Shown: positions 17,114 through 29,673 of the stretch, piece after piece
Numbering within the stretch: position 1 is the first letter of the stretch
Layout of the letters: every line of letters starts with the position of its first letter
From: Massilia agri
GTDB taxonomy: Bacteria > Pseudomonadota > Gammaproteobacteria > Burkholderiales > Burkholderiaceae_D
Length of the DNA stretch: 64,000 nucleotides
NCBI RefSeq assembly: GCF_024753255.1
Contig: NZ_JANUHA010000001.1
Span: 558,001 to 622,000, forward strand
Direction: 5' to 3'
Program-made: the position numbers and the translations under genes
The notes under the pieces: model-generated
Database searches by the model: none
Seen by the model: the letters and a program-made list of their open reading frames with translations, nothing else
Told to the model about the DNA's origin: nothing

Positions 17114-18784
17114 TTACAGAAGGGTCTTGCGCAGGTCGGCCAGGACGTCGGCCAGGTAGGCGGCGAAGCGCGCGGCGCCGGCGCCGTCGATGACGCGGTG
17201 GTCATAGGACAGCGACAGCGGCAGCATCAGGCGCGGCTGGAAGGCCGAGCCATCCCACACCGGCTTCATCGCCGACTTCGACAGGCCCAGGATCGCGACT
17301 TCCGGCGCATTGATGATCGGCGTGAAGGCCGTGCCACCGATGCCGCCCAAGGACGAGATCGTGAAGGTCGCGCCCTGCATCGCGCTTGGGGACAGCTTGC
17401 CCTCGCGCGCCTGGGCCGACAGCTCGCCCATCTCGACGGCGATCTGCGAAATCGTCTTCTTGTCGGCATCCTTCACGACCGGGACCACCAGGCCGTTCGG
17501 GGTGTCTGCCGCGAAGCCGATGTTGTAGTACTGCTTGACGATCAGGCTGGCGCCGTCTTCCGACAGCGACGAATTAAATTGCGGGAACTTCTTCAGCGCG
17601 GCGACCGACGCCTTGATGACGAAGGCCAGCATGGTCAGCTTGACGGTCGACTTCTGCTTGGCCAGCGCGGCGTTCGAATCGACGCGGAACTGCTCCAGGT
17701 CGGTGACGTCGGCGTCCTCGAAGTGGGTCACGTGCGGGATCATGACCCAGTTGCGGTGCAGGTTCGGGCCGGAGATCTTCTTGATGCGCGGCAGGGCCAC
17801 GGTCTCGGTCGGGCCGAACTTCGAGAAGTCCAGCGACGGCCAGGCCAGCACTTCCAGGCCGTTGCCGGAGCCGCCCGACTTGGCCGGGGCGGCTGCTGCC
17901 GGGCCGGCTGCCATCACGCCCTTGACGAAGTTCTGCACGTCCTGCTGGGTGATGCGGCCTTTTGGGCCGGTGCCCGGCACGCGCGCCAGGTCCACGCCCA
18001 GTTCGCGGGCGAACTTGCGGATCGACGGCGAGGCGTGGGCTTTCGAGCCGGTGACGCCATGCGCCGGGGCTGCGGCAGGCGCCGGTGCGGCTGCGGGTGC
18101 AGCGGCACCGGCCGGAGCAGCGGCAGGGGCCGGAGCAGCGGCTGCGGGCGCCGGAGCGGCAGCGGCAGCGGCAGGCGCAGCGGCAGGCGCGCCGCCGGTC
18201 GACTCGACCAGCAGCACCAGCGAACCCTTGGCGACCTTGTCGCCGACCTTGACCTTGATTTCCTTGACGGTACCGGCGTGGCTGGACGGGATCTCCATGC
18301 TCGCCTTGTCCGATTCGACCGTGATCAGGGACTGGTCGACCTTGATCTGGTCGCCCGGCTTGACCATCAGTTCGATGACTTCGACTTCCTTGAAGTCGCC
18401 GATGTCCGGCACGGTGACTTCGACGATGGCACCGGCGCCAGCCGGTGCGGACGCCGCAGGGGCGGCGGCCGGCGCCGGCGCGGCGTCGGCAGCCGGTGCG
18501 GGTGCGGGTGCAGGCGCGGCGGCCGCAGGCGCAGCGGCTGCGCCGCCAGCTTCCTCGACCAGCAGCACCAGCGAACCTTCGGCAACCTTGTCGCCGACCT
18601 TGACCTTGATTTCCTTGACGACGCCGGCGTGGCTCGCCGGGATTTCCATGCTGGCCTTGTCCGACTCGACGGTGATCAGGGACTGGTCGACCTTGATCGT
18701 GTCGCCCGGCTTGACCAGCAGTTCGATGACTTCGACTTCCTTGAAGTCGCCGATATCGGGTACTTTGACTTCCACAATGCTCAT
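17114..18784 (-). CDS. aceF: Dihydrolipoyllysine-residue acetyltransferase (E2)
   Basis: This 556-residue core subunit of the pyruvate dehydrogenase complex transfers the acetyl group to CoA. Two lipoyl domains (about residues 1-80 and 118-195), both with [10 protein letters not shown], are joined by long Ala/Pro linkers. The E3/E1-binding domain is near [23 protein letters not shown]. The catalytic domain ends with [15 protein letters not shown], containing the active-site His and Asp of HxxxDG. The linker is highly repetitive in DNA, a normal consequence of Ala/Pro codons. It lies 77 bp downstream of aceE and 11 bp upstream of lpdA. Confidence 0.97.
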   Translation of the reverse strand: MSIVEVKVPDIGDFKEVEVIELLVKPGDTIKVDQSLITVESDKASMEIPASHAGVVKEIKVKVGDKVAEGSLVLLVEEAGGAAAAPAAAAPAPAPAPAADAAPAPAAAPAASAPAGAGAIVEVTVPDIGDFKEVEVIELMVKPGDQIKVDQSLITVESDKASMEIPSSHAGTVKEIKVKVGDKVAKGSLVLLVESTGGAPAAAPAAAAAAPAPAAAAPAPAAAPAGAAAPAAAPAPAAAPAHGVTGSKAHASPSIRKFARELGVDLARVPGTGPKGRITQQDVQNFVKGVMAAGPAAAAPAKSGGSGNGLEVLAWPSLDFSKFGPTETVALPRIKKISGPNLHRNWVMIPHVTHFEDADVTDLEQFRVDSNAALAKQKSTVKLTMLAFVIKASVAALKKFPQFNSSLSEDGASLIVKQYYNIGFAADTPNGLVVPVVKDADKKTISQIAVEMGELSAQAREGKLSPSAMQGATFTISSLGGIGGTAFTPIINAPEVAILGLSKSAMKPVWDGSAFQPRLMLPLSLSYDHRVIDGAGAARFAAYLADVLADLRKTLL

Positions 18785-18861
18785 AGTGTTAGCTCCGTTA
18801 TTCTTTGAGTTAGCCTAAGGGCGCCGCCCCTGCCCACGCGGGGACGGCGCGCTTCGAGCAT

Positions 18862-21573
<2,712 letters not shown>

Positions 21574-21633
21574 TAATGCGTCTCCTTGAGTTTGCGCCCC
21601 ACCCGATCCCTTATCAATGGCTGGCGGCGATGG

Positions 21634-21725
21634 TGAAATTTCAACTATCTGAAAATAAACCGTTCGATTCTACCAGTGGAGTTTGCCTTTTTCAAATTGC
21701 GATATGTCATTTCATAGTGTGAAAT
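21634..21725. promoter_or_regulatory. Dyads flanking the aceE promoter
   Basis: TGAAATTTCA (21634-21643) lies just downstream of the predicted start site. ATTTCA-N5-TGAAAT (21709-21725) lies just upstream of the -35 box. Both use the half-site TGAAAT, so one regulator could bind on both sides of the promoter. They do not match the enterobacterial PdhR box (AATTGGT-ACCAATT). The 336-bp gap between aceE and folD contains these, the two promoters, and otherwise AT-rich sequence with nothing else I can name. Confidence 0.45.
21667..21695 (-). promoter_or_regulatory. Sigma-70 promoter of aceE
   Basis: On the minus strand, TTGAAA (21695-21690), a 17-bp spacer and TAGAAT (21672-21667) match the consensus well. 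This predicts transcription from about 21660 and a 5' UTR near 87 nt. Confidence 0.7.
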
Positions 21726-21874
21726 TGAATGCTGCAAGTGCACATTTTTCCCTCTGGGGCGCGATAGCAATCCTATAACGCGCAGCCGGCGGCTTGCTCC
21801 TTCCTTTGGCGGAAAACCGAGGATTAATATGACAACGCTTGCCCCCATGCGGCGCGCGATAGGTGTGCGGGCTT

Positions 21875-21880
21875 TATAAT
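21875..21880 (+). promoter_or_regulatory. -10 element for folD
   Basis: A perfect TATAAT lies 30 bp before the folD ATG. No good -35 box is seen at 16-18 bp, so the promoter may depend on an activator. The predicted UTR is only about 20 nt. Confidence 0.45.
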
Positions 21881-21909
21881 TTCATTTTTGCCTAGCCGTG
21901 AGCCAAAAC

Positions 21910-22818
21910 ATGCCAGCCCAGAACATCGACGGAGTCCTCCTTTCCCAACAACTGCGCGGCGAGATCGCCGAGCGCGCCGCCAAACTGACCGCCAGCGGCC
22001 GCCAGCCCGGCCTGGCCGTGATCCTGGTCGGCGAGGACCCGGCGAGCCACGTCTACGTGCGCAACAAGGTCAAGGCCTGCGGCGACGTGGGCTTCCATTC
22101 GGTGCTGGAGAAGTACGACGCCGACCTGAGCGAAGAGGCCCTGCTGGACCGCATCGCGGCCCTGAACGACGACCCGGCCATCCACGGCATCCTGGTGCAG
22201 ATGCCCCTGCCCAAGCACATCAACCCGAGCAAGGTCATCGAAGCGATCGCCACGAGCAAGGACGTGGACGGCTATTCGGTGCTGTCGGCGGGCGAGCTGG
22301 TCGCCAACCTGCCGGGCTTCCGCCCCTGCACGCCGTACGGCTGCATGAAGCTGATCGAAACCACCGGCATCGACCTGCGCGGCAAGCACGCCGTCGTGAT
22401 CGGCCGCTCGAACACCGTCGGCAAACCGATGGCCCTGCTGCTCTTGCAAGCCAACGCCACCGTCACCATCTGCCATAGCGCGACGCCGGACCTGGGCCTG
22501 TACACCCGCCAGGCCGATGTCGTGGTCGCCGCCGTCGGCCACCGCAATACGCTTACCGCCGACATGGTGAAACCGGGCGCGGTCGTGATCGACGTCGGCA
22601 TGAACCGCGACGACGCCGGCAAGCTGTGCGGCGACGTCGACTACGCCGGCGTACGCGAGGTGGCCTCGCACATCACGCCGGTGCCGGGCGGCGTCGGTCC
22701 GATGACGATCACCATGCTGTTGATGAATACCCTGGAGTCGGCCGAACGTGTCAACTCCAGCAAGCAAATCGTGCCGGGCGAGGCCTCGGGAATGGAACCG
22801 AAGCCTGGCGTGGCCTAA
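21910..22818 (+). CDS. folD: Bifunctional methylenetetrahydrofolate dehydrogenase/cyclohydrolase
   Basis: This 302-residue enzyme interconverts 5,10-methylene- and 10-formyl-tetrahydrofolate using NADP. Signature segments are [22 protein letters not shown] (containing the catalytic Lys), [13 protein letters not shown] and KDVDGYS. The Rossmann part is [18 protein letters not shown], and [16 protein letters not shown] residues ([16 protein letters not shown]) lie near the end. ATG 21910 gives the usual MPAQxIDG start; a GTG 12 bases upstream is possible. The C-terminal tail is somewhat extended. It is followed 23 bp later by the oligopeptidase gene. Confidence 0.96.
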   Translation: MPAQNIDGVLLSQQLRGEIAERAAKLTASGRQPGLAVILVGEDPASHVYVRNKVKACGDVGFHSVLEKYDADLSEEALLDRIAALNDDPAIHGILVQMPLPKHINPSKVIEAIATSKDVDGYSVLSAGELVANLPGFRPCTPYGCMKLIETTGIDLRGKHAVVIGRSNTVGKPMALLLLQANATVTICHSATPDLGLYTRQADVVVAAVGHRNTLTADMVKPGAVVIDVGMNRDDAGKLCGDVDYAGVREVASHITPVPGGVGPMTITMLLMNTLESAERVNSSKQIVPGEASGMEPKPGVA

Positions 22819-22841
22819 TCGTTTAGCCAGGAAGGAAGACC

Positions 22842-24917
22842 ATGAGCATCGCTACCTGCAATCCCCTCCTCGATTTTTCCGGCCTGCCGCGCTTCGACCT
22901 GTTCAAGCCGGAACACGTCACGCCGGCCATCGAGCAACTGATCAAGGATGCCGCCGAGGTGGTGGCCAAGCTGGAAGCCCCGAGTGACCAGGTCACGTGG
23001 GACAACTTCGTGGTGTCGCTCGAGGAAGCCACCGAACGCCTGGGCCGTGCCTGGGGCGTGGTCAACCACCTGAACCACGTGCGCGACACGCCCGAGCTGC
23101 GCGCCACCTACAACGAAAACCAGCCCAAGGTCACCGAGTTCTGGACCTCGCTCGGCCAGAACGAGGCGCTGTTCGCCAAGTACAAGGCCCTGCGCGCGAG
23201 CAGCGAGTACGACAGCCTGTCGCCGGCGCGCAAGCGCATCGTCGAGAACGCCCTGCGCGACTTCCGCCTGGGCGGCGCCGAGCTGCCCGAAGACAAAAAG
23301 CAGCGCTTCGCCGAGATCCAGGAACAGCAGGCTGCGACCTCGACCCGCTTCTCGCAGAACGTGCTCGATGCGACCAACGACTACAAGCTGCTGGTCGAAT
23401 CGGAAGAAGAACTGTCCGGCATCCCGGACGACGTGAAAGCCGCCGCCCGCGCCAGCGCCGAAAAGGACGGCAAGGCAGGCTGGCAATTCAGCCTGCACTT
23501 CCCCTCCTACTACCCGGTGCTGCAGTTCTGCGACAACCGCTCCTTGCGCGAAACGATCTACCGTGCCAGCGCCACCAAGGCATCGGACGCGGGCACCATG
23601 TTCAGCAAGAGCGCCGAGTGGGACAACACCGCCAACATCGTGAAGCTCCTGCAACTGCGCCACGAAGAAGCCCAGTTGCTCGACTACGCCAACTTCGCGG
23701 AAGTCTCGCTTGTGCCGAAGATGGCGGAAAGCCCGCAGCACGTGGTCGAGTTCCTGGAAGACCTGGCCAGGCGCGCCCGCCCCTTCGCCGAGAAAGATTT
23801 GGAAGAGCTGCGCAGCTTCGCCAGGACCGAGCTGGGCATCGAAGAGCTGCAGTCCTGGGACGTCGCCTACGCCTCGGAAAAACTGCGCGAGCAGCGCTAC
23901 GCCTTCTCCGAGAAGGAAGTGAAGGAATACTTCCCCGAACCGAAGGTCGTGCAGGGCCTGTTCGACGTCATCCAGGGCCTGTTCAGCGTCCAGATCAAGC
24001 CGGACGATGCGCCGGTCTGGCACCCTGACGTGCGCTTCTTCCGCATCGAACGCGATGGCGAACTGGTTGGCCAGTTCTACCTCGACCTGTACGCGCGCGA
24101 AGGCAAGAACCAGGGCGCCTGGATGGACGACGCGCGCGGCCGCCGCCTCACCACGGGCGGCATCGTGCAGACGCCGATCGCCTACCTGACCTGCAATTTC
24201 ACGCCTCCCGCCCTTGTCGACGGCAAGCTGCAGCCTTCGCTCTTCACCCACGACGAAGTCATCACCCTCTTCCACGAATTCGGCCACGGCCTGCACCACA
24301 TGCTGACCGAAGTCGAGGAGCTGTCGGTGTCGGGCATCTCGGGCGTCGAATGGGACGCCGTCGAACTGCCGTCGCAGTTCATGGAGAACTTCTGCTGGGA
24401 GTGGGACAAGCTGCAGCAGATGACGGCACACGTGAAGACGGGCGAGCCGCTGCCGCGCGCCCTGTTCGACAAAATGACGGCGGCGAAGAACTTCCAGTCG
24501 GGGATGATGACCCTGCGCCAGGTCGAGTTCTCGCTGATCGACATGCACCTGCACTACGACTTCGACCCGAAAGCCGAGCGCACCGTGCAGGAGCTGATCG
24601 ACGATATCCGCAAGCAGTTCGCGGTCCTGATTCCGCCGAGCTTCAACCGCTTCCAGCACTCCTTCGGCCACATCTTCTCGGGCGGCTACGCGGCCGGCTA
24701 CTACAGCTACAAGTGGGCCGAGGTGCTGTCCGCCGACGCCTACGCCGCGTTTGAAGAAGCGATCGAAGTGGGCAACCTCGTCGAAACCGGCAAGCGCTTC
24801 CAGCGCGAGATCCTGGCGGTGGGCGGCTCGCGACCGGCGCTGGAATCGTTCAAGGCCTTCCGCGGCCGCGAACCCTCGATCGACGCCCTGCTGCGCCACA
24901 GCGGCATGAATGGCTGA
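22842..24917 (+). CDS. prlC: M3-family oligopeptidase A
   Basis: This 691-residue cytosolic zinc oligopeptidase degrades peptides such as released signal peptides. The zinc site is HEFGH at residues 478-482 within FHEFGHGLHHMLTEVEELSVSG. Downstream are the M3 landmarks EWDAVELPSQFMENFCWE and FGHIFSGGYAAGYYSYKWAEVLSADAY. The length is normal for the family. AAGGAAGACC precedes the ATG. It is probably co-transcribed with folD and followed by a hairpin and then holC. Confidence 0.96.
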   Translation: MSIATCNPLLDFSGLPRFDLFKPEHVTPAIEQLIKDAAEVVAKLEAPSDQVTWDNFVVSLEEATERLGRAWGVVNHLNHVRDTPELRATYNENQPKVTEFWTSLGQNEALFAKYKALRASSEYDSLSPARKRIVENALRDFRLGGAELPEDKKQRFAEIQEQQAATSTRFSQNVLDATNDYKLLVESEEELSGIPDDVKAAARASAEKDGKAGWQFSLHFPSYYPVLQFCDNRSLRETIYRASATKASDAGTMFSKSAEWDNTANIVKLLQLRHEEAQLLDYANFAEVSLVPKMAESPQHVVEFLEDLARRARPFAEKDLEELRSFARTELGIEELQSWDVAYASEKLREQRYAFSEKEVKEYFPEPKVVQGLFDVIQGLFSVQIKPDDAPVWHPDVRFFRIERDGELVGQFYLDLYAREGKNQGAWMDDARGRRLTTGGIVQTPIAYLTCNFTPPALVDGKLQPSLFTHDEVITLFHEFGHGLHHMLTEVEELSVSGISGVEWDAVELPSQFMENFCWEWDKLQQMTAHVKTGEPLPRALFDKMTAAKNFQSGMMTLRQVEFSLIDMHLHYDFDPKAERTVQELIDDIRKQFAVLIPPSFNRFQHSFGHIFSGGYAAGYYSYKWAEVLSADAYAAFEEAIEVGNLVETGKRFQREILAVGGSRPALESFKAFRGREPSIDALLRHSGMNG

Positions 24918-24926
24918 TGTTTCTCC

Positions 24927-24949
24927 GGGCGGCCAGGCGCCGCCCGTTT
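24927..24949 (+). terminator. Weak hairpin after prlC
   Basis: A GGGCGGC/GCCGCCC stem with a 5-nt loop follows the prlC stop, but only GTTTC comes after it. It is at best a weak terminator before holC. Confidence 0.35.
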
Positions 24950-24962
24950 CATACTGAGCACC

Positions 24963-25391
24963 ATGAACACACGCGTCGACTTCCACACCAACATCCCGGA
25001 CAAGCTGGCCTACGCCTGCCGCCTGGCGCGCAAGGCCTATTCCAGCAAGGCCAGGGTCGTGCTGCTGGCCGAGGATGCAGCCCAGGCCGAGGCGCTCGAT
25101 GCCGCGCTGTGGAGCGTGTCGGACACCGACTTCATCCCGCACGTGCTGGCCGGCGATCCGCTGGCGGCGCAGACGCCGGTCATCGTCACCTTCGATGAAG
25201 CCGCTGCCCTGCCCCACTACGAGATGCTGGTCAACCTCACCCGCCGCACCCCCGCCACCGTCGACCGCTTCGCCCGCGTGTTCGAGATCATCTCGACCGA
25301 CGAAACGGATGCCGCCGAAGGCCGCAAGCGCTACGTCGCCTACAAGAAGCAGTCCTATCCCCTGACCCACTTCGTCGCAGGACAGTCATGA
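24963..25391 (+). CDS. holC: DNA polymerase III subunit chi
   Basis: This 142-residue chi subunit of the clamp-loader complex links the replisome to single-strand binding protein. Recognisable parts are VDFHTNIPDKLAYACRLARKAY near the start, LWSVSDTDFIPHVLAGDP in the middle, and VFEIISTDETDAAEGRKRYVAYK near the end. It starts 45 bp after prlC. Its TGA stop overlaps the next ATG (ATGA). In related Burkholderiales holC is usually next to a leucyl aminopeptidase; here it follows an M3 peptidase. Confidence 0.92.
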   Translation: MNTRVDFHTNIPDKLAYACRLARKAYSSKARVVLLAEDAAQAEALDAALWSVSDTDFIPHVLAGDPLAAQTPVIVTFDEAAALPHYEMLVNLTRRTPATVDRFARVFEIISTDETDAAEGRKRYVAYKKQSYPLTHFVAGQS

Positions 25392-25756
25392 GCCAGAACG
25401 CTTACGATGCAAGCATCCCGGTACTCACTGAAGTCGTCACCGACCCGGGCGCAGCCGCGGCGTCCGCCCCCGAACCGGTGGCCGAACGCCTCGAGCGCCG
25501 CGCCACCGAGCGCTGGACCGGCGAGGAATGGAGCGTGCTGGAACGCCGCGTGACCGAGCGCGTGCTCCAGCAACTGCAGGGCCGGGTCGACTTCGTCCTC
25601 GAGCAGCGCGTACGCGACGCCATGGCCGACGCCATGCAGCGCACACTCGAGAGCTTCACGACCGACCTGCGCGAAGGCTTGCACGAAGCGCTGGGCGAGA
25701 TCGTCAGCCAGGCCGTGAGTCAGGAAATCGCCCACCTGCAAACGCTCGGCAAATAG
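25388..25756 (+). CDS. DUF2486-like hypothetical protein
   Basis: This 122-residue hydrophilic protein has a low-complexity start (DPGAAAASAPEPVAERLERRATERW) and a helical second half (ERRVTERVLQQLQGRVDFVLEQRVRDAM) that could form a coiled coil. Its place directly after holC, with a 4-bp overlap, and its composition fit the DUF2486-type proteins found there in Burkholderiales. The assignment relies on context as much as on sequence. Translational coupling to holC suggests a role near DNA replication, but this is only inference. Confidence 0.75.
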   Translation: MSQNAYDASIPVLTEVVTDPGAAAASAPEPVAERLERRATERWTGEEWSVLERRVTERVLQQLQGRVDFVLEQRVRDAMADAMQRTLESFTTDLREGLHEALGEIVSQAVSQEIAHLQTLGK

Positions 25757-25838
25757 ATTCCCCTGCTCGTGGGATGGGCGACGCCGTCCCCACGCTTCGG
25801 CTAAGATTGCAAACTCTGCAATCCATCCGGCCCTTCCT

Positions 25839-28013
25839 GTGAACCGAAAGATCCTCATCGCGGCGCTCGCGGGCGCAGGCGTCGCCATTGCCGGCGCCGT
25901 CCTCTACTTCACCGACACCATCGAGCGCCAACCGGGCGCCCTGGCCGTGTTCACGCCCAAGGCCGCGAAGACCGTGCCCTTCTGGCCGGCCCGCGTCACG
26001 ACCCTGGCCGGCGACGGCATTCCGGGCGCCCTTGATGGCCCGGCCGCGTCGAGCCGCTTCGACGATCCCTTCGGCGTCGCCCTCGACAGCAAGGGCAGGA
26101 TCTACATCGCCGACGCCGGCGACACCAACCGCATCCGCACCATCGCGCCCGACGGCACGGTCGCCACCTTCGCGGGTAGCGGTGAAGGTTTCGCGGACGG
26201 CGTGGGCACGGCGGCGGCCTTCCACACGCCCTCCAGCATCGCCTTCGACCACGAGGGCAACCTCTACGTCGCGGACACCGGCAACCACGCGATCCGCAAA
26301 ATCACGAAGGACGGCACGGTCACCACCCTGGCCGGCAACGGCACGCGCGGCGACAACGACGGCATTGGCCGCGCGGCCCGCTTCAACGGCCCGGTCGGCC
26401 TCGCGGTGGACGATACCGGCATCGTGTGGGTGGCCGACACCTACAACGACCGCATCCGCCGCATCGGCCGCGACGGCAACGTGAGCACGATCGCCGGCGG
26501 CGCCAGGCCCGGCAACGCGGACGGCATTGGCGCGGCTGCGAGCTTCGACACCCCGAGCGCGATCGCCGTGACGACCAACGGCACCCTCTACGTGGCCGAC
26601 ACCGGCAACAACGCGATCCGGAAAATCACGACCGACGGCACGGTCACGACTATCGCCATGCCGCTAGACGGCGAGCGCCGCCCCGTACTGCGCCGCCCGG
26701 TCAGCCTGGCGCTTACCCGCGACGGCTACCTCTACATCGGCGCCAGCGCGGGCGGACGCATCCTGCAACTGACTCCCGAGGGCGAGTACCGCGCCCTGCA
26801 GGATGCCGACGTGCCGCCGTCGAGCGATGGCTTCGGCCCCGACGGCACCGTGCAGCTCTACGGCCCGCGCGGCATCGCGGTGGAACGCGACGGCAGCCTG
26901 GTCGTGGCCGATGCCCAGGCCCATCGCCTGCACCGCCTCGCCAGCCCGCGCCCCAATGAGGCGGCGCCGGCGCGGCCCCGGCCGGTGGCCGTGCGGCGCG
27001 AGGCGCCGATGCCCTGGCCGGTCGGCCCACAGGACATGGTGCACGAGGTCGTCGGCGTGATGGGTGAAGTGCGCGGCAGCTACACGGGAGAGAACCGCGA
27101 CCACTTCCACGCCGGCCTCGACGTGCGCGCCGACGTCGGCGCCAAAGTGCTGGCCGTGTTCCCCTCCAAGGTCTCCGACCCCTACGCCAACTGGGGCTTC
27201 GACACCCTCAGCGAGGGCCTGAGCCTGGGCCCGCTGTCTTACATCCACATGCGCGTCGGCCGCGACAGCCGCGGCAAGCCGCTCGATGCGCGCTTCCAGC
27301 TCCTGCTCATCGAGGAAGGAAAGGCGCGCGGCAAGCCCGAGCTCGTGCGCGTGCCGCGCGGCACCCGCTTCGCGGTCGGCGATCCGCTCGGCACCATCAA
27401 TGCGATGGCCCACGTCCACCTCGACTATTACCAGGGCGGCGCGGTGGTCAATCCGCTCACCCTGCCCTTCGTCGGTTTCACGGACACCGTCGCGCCGCGC
27501 ATCAACAGCATCGCCCTGTTCGACAGCACGGGCAAGCGCCTGCGTGCGCCGCAGGGCACGCGCAAGAAGCCCGTGCTCGACAAGCGCCTGCGCGTGCCGC
27601 GTTCGCTGGGCGAGGTGAATATCGTCGTGGACGCCTATGACCAGGTGGACGGCAACCTGGCGCGCCGGCGCCTGGGCCTGTACAAGCTCGGCTACCAGCT
27701 GCTGCGCCCGGACGGCAGCGTCGTCCCCGGCTACGAGCGGCCCCTGATCACCCAGGTCTACGACCGCCTGCCGCGCAACCCGGACGCGGTCAAGGCCGTC
27801 TATGCGCCCAGCAGCGGCATCACGGTCTACGGCAGCAAGTCGACCCAGTTCGCCTATGCGCTGGACAGCCGCCTGCAGGACGGCGAAGTGAAGACCGGCA
27901 GCTGGAAGGTGGGCGCGCTCGCCCCCGGCGAGTACATCCTGCGCGTGTACGCGGCCGACTACGCCGGCCAGGTGGCGCTCGAAGGCCGCGACCTGGCCCT
28001 CGTCATCGAATAA
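25839..28013 (+). CDS. NHL-repeat propeller fused to an M23-type peptidase domain
   Basis: This 724-residue protein starts at a GTG. An N-terminal membrane anchor (ILIAALAGAGVAIAGAVLYF) puts the rest in the periplasm. Residues about 50-365 are NHL blades with repeated units such as GNLYVADTGNHAIRKIT and GTLYVADTGNNAIRKIT. After a Pro/Arg linker, residues about 395-550 show the M23 metallopeptidase pattern: His424 and Asp428 in HAGLD, His470 in YIHM, and the HVH pair at 525-527 in AHVHLDY. All expected zinc and catalytic positions are therefore present. A beta-rich C-terminal domain follows. The pairing of NHL propeller and LytM-like domain is unusual; a peptidoglycan substrate is inferred. 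Confidence 0.8.
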   Translation: MNRKILIAALAGAGVAIAGAVLYFTDTIERQPGALAVFTPKAAKTVPFWPARVTTLAGDGIPGALDGPAASSRFDDPFGVALDSKGRIYIADAGDTNRIRTIAPDGTVATFAGSGEGFADGVGTAAAFHTPSSIAFDHEGNLYVADTGNHAIRKITKDGTVTTLAGNGTRGDNDGIGRAARFNGPVGLAVDDTGIVWVADTYNDRIRRIGRDGNVSTIAGGARPGNADGIGAAASFDTPSAIAVTTNGTLYVADTGNNAIRKITTDGTVTTIAMPLDGERRPVLRRPVSLALTRDGYLYIGASAGGRILQLTPEGEYRALQDADVPPSSDGFGPDGTVQLYGPRGIAVERDGSLVVADAQAHRLHRLASPRPNEAAPARPRPVAVRREAPMPWPVGPQDMVHEVVGVMGEVRGSYTGENRDHFHAGLDVRADVGAKVLAVFPSKVSDPYANWGFDTLSEGLSLGPLSYIHMRVGRDSRGKPLDARFQLLLIEEGKARGKPELVRVPRGTRFAVGDPLGTINAMAHVHLDYYQGGAVVNPLTLPFVGFTDTVAPRINSIALFDSTGKRLRAPQGTRKKPVLDKRLRVPRSLGEVNIVVDAYDQVDGNLARRRLGLYKLGYQLLRPDGSVVPGYERPLITQVYDRLPRNPDAVKAVYAPSSGITVYGSKSTQFAYALDSRLQDGEVKTGSWKVGALAPGEYILRVYAADYAGQVALEGRDLALVIE

Positions 28014-28086
28014 GCCGATACGGAACATTTGGCCGGCCCCCGGTCGGTGGGAGTAGGATTCCCATCATGACTCCGAGGAGGCTACC

Positions 28087-29637
28087 ATGGACCGATATGA
28101 CGTTCTCATCGCCGGTGCGGGCCCGACCGGCATGGTGCTGGCGCTCGCGCTGGCCAAGCAGGGCATCCGGGTCTGCATCGTCGACAAGGCGGACGCGCCC
28201 GGTACCACCTCGCGCGCGATGGCCGTGCAGGCGCGCACGCTGGAGCTGTACCGCCCGGTGGGCCTGGCCGACGAGGTGGCAGGCGCAGGCCGCCCCAATC
28301 CCTGCATCAACCTGTGGGTGCGCGGCAAGCGCCGCGCCCAGCTCTCGCTGCGCGACGCCGGCGCGCGCCTGACGCCCTACCCCTACGTGCTGATCTATCC
28401 GCAGGACGCGCACGAGCAGCTGCTCGTGCGCCACCTCGAGGCGGCCGGCGTGACGGTCGGGCGCCGCACCGAGCTGGCCGGTTTCGAGGAGCGGGAAGAC
28501 CGCGTGCTGGCCAGCCTGCGCCGCGCCAGCGGTGAAGACCTGCAGGTCGAGGCGCGCTACCTGGCCGGCTGCGACGGCGCGCGCTCCTTTGTCCGGCGCC
28601 AGCTGGGCACGGGCTTTGCCGGCGGCACCTACGACCACCTGTTCTACGTGGCCGACGTGCAGGCGCGCGGCAAGGCCGCCAACGGCGAGATCCACCTGTC
28701 GCTGGAAACCTCGGACTTCGTGATCCTGCTCGGCTACGACGACGCCGGGCGCGCGCGCCTGGTCGGCACCATCCGCGACGAGCGCGGCGAGGCGGGGGCG
28801 CTCAGCTTCAACGACGTCAGCCACCGCGCCATGGCCAGCCTGGGCCTGGAAGTCGAGCAGGTGCACTGGTTCTCGACCTACCGCGTGCACCACCGCGTGA
28901 CCGACCATTACCGCAGGGGCCGCGCCTTCCTGCTGGGCGATGCCGCCCACGTGCACAGCCCGGCCGGCGGCCAGGGCATGAATACGGGCATCGGCGACGC
29001 CATCAACCTGGCCTGGAAACTGGCCGCCGTGGCGCGCGGCGAGGCGCCGGACAGCCTGCTCGACACCTACGAACGCGAGCGCATCGCCTTCGCCCGCAAG
29101 CTGGTGGAGACCACCGACCGCCTGTTCAGTTTTGTCACCGCGGAGAGCGGCTTCGCCGACTTCGTGCGCACCCGCATCGCCCCGACCTTCGCCAGCGCGG
29201 CCTATGGGATCGGGCCGGTGCGCGAGATGATCTTCCGGATCCTCTCGCAGACCACGATCAACTACCACGACAGCCCGCTGTCGAGCGGCGTGGCCGGACG
29301 GGTGCAGGGCGGCGACCGCCTGCCCTGGGTGGCCCGTGAAGAACAGGATAACTACGCGGCGCCGGCCAGGATCGACTGGCAGGTGCACGTCTACGGCCAG
29401 GCCTATCCGGACCTGCGCGCCTGGTGCGACCGGCACGGCATGATCCTGCGCGAGTTCGACTGGAGCCCTGCGCACGACGAGGCCGGCTTTTGCCGCAATG
29501 CCGGCTACCTGCTGCGGCCGGACGGCTACGTCGCCCTGTGCGACCCGGGCGCTTCCGCGCAGGCCCTGGAAGACTACTTCTGCGACCTCGACTACCGGCG
29601 CTTCCGGGTCTGCGAACCTAAACAGGCCGCTCTATGA
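28087..29637 (+). CDS. FAD-dependent aromatic-type monooxygenase
   Basis: This 516-residue class A flavin monooxygenase resembles the PheA/TfdB/MhpA group that hydroxylates aromatic rings with NAD(P)H. The FAD dinucleotide motif is VLIAGAGPTGMVLALALAK at residues 5-23. The conserved GD motif is LLGDAAHVHSPAGGQGMNTG, followed by IGDAINLAWKLAAV. The C-terminal thioredoxin-like domain reads ARIDWQVHVYGQAYPDLRAWC and is divergent. AGGAGGCTACC precedes the ATG. It is a single gene, 73 bp after the NHL/M23 gene. The substrate is not predictable from the sequence or neighbours. Confidence 0.9.
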   Translation: MDRYDVLIAGAGPTGMVLALALAKQGIRVCIVDKADAPGTTSRAMAVQARTLELYRPVGLADEVAGAGRPNPCINLWVRGKRRAQLSLRDAGARLTPYPYVLIYPQDAHEQLLVRHLEAAGVTVGRRTELAGFEEREDRVLASLRRASGEDLQVEARYLAGCDGARSFVRRQLGTGFAGGTYDHLFYVADVQARGKAANGEIHLSLETSDFVILLGYDDAGRARLVGTIRDERGEAGALSFNDVSHRAMASLGLEVEQVHWFSTYRVHHRVTDHYRRGRAFLLGDAAHVHSPAGGQGMNTGIGDAINLAWKLAAVARGEAPDSLLDTYERERIAFARKLVETTDRLFSFVTAESGFADFVRTRIAPTFASAAYGIGPVREMIFRILSQTTINYHDSPLSSGVAGRVQGGDRLPWVAREEQDNYAAPARIDWQVHVYGQAYPDLRAWCDRHGMILREFDWSPAHDEAGFCRNAGYLLRPDGYVALCDPGASAQALEDYFCDLDYRRFRVCEPKQAAL

Positions 29638-29673
29638 ATACAGCATAAGCTGTCGGCTTGACACTAGAAATAT

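Noticed and set aside
18050..18570. Repetitive GCCGGTGCGGCTGCG-like DNA in aceF
   Set aside because: The repeats encode the Ala/Pro linkers between lipoyl domains of E2. They are coding low complexity, not a repeat element.
21829..21879. 16-codon ORF before folD (MTTLAPMRRAIGVRAL)
   Set aside because: Its stop lies inside the folD -10 element and its start is upstream of any visible promoter. Only a weak AGGA precedes it, so chance is likelier than a leader peptide.
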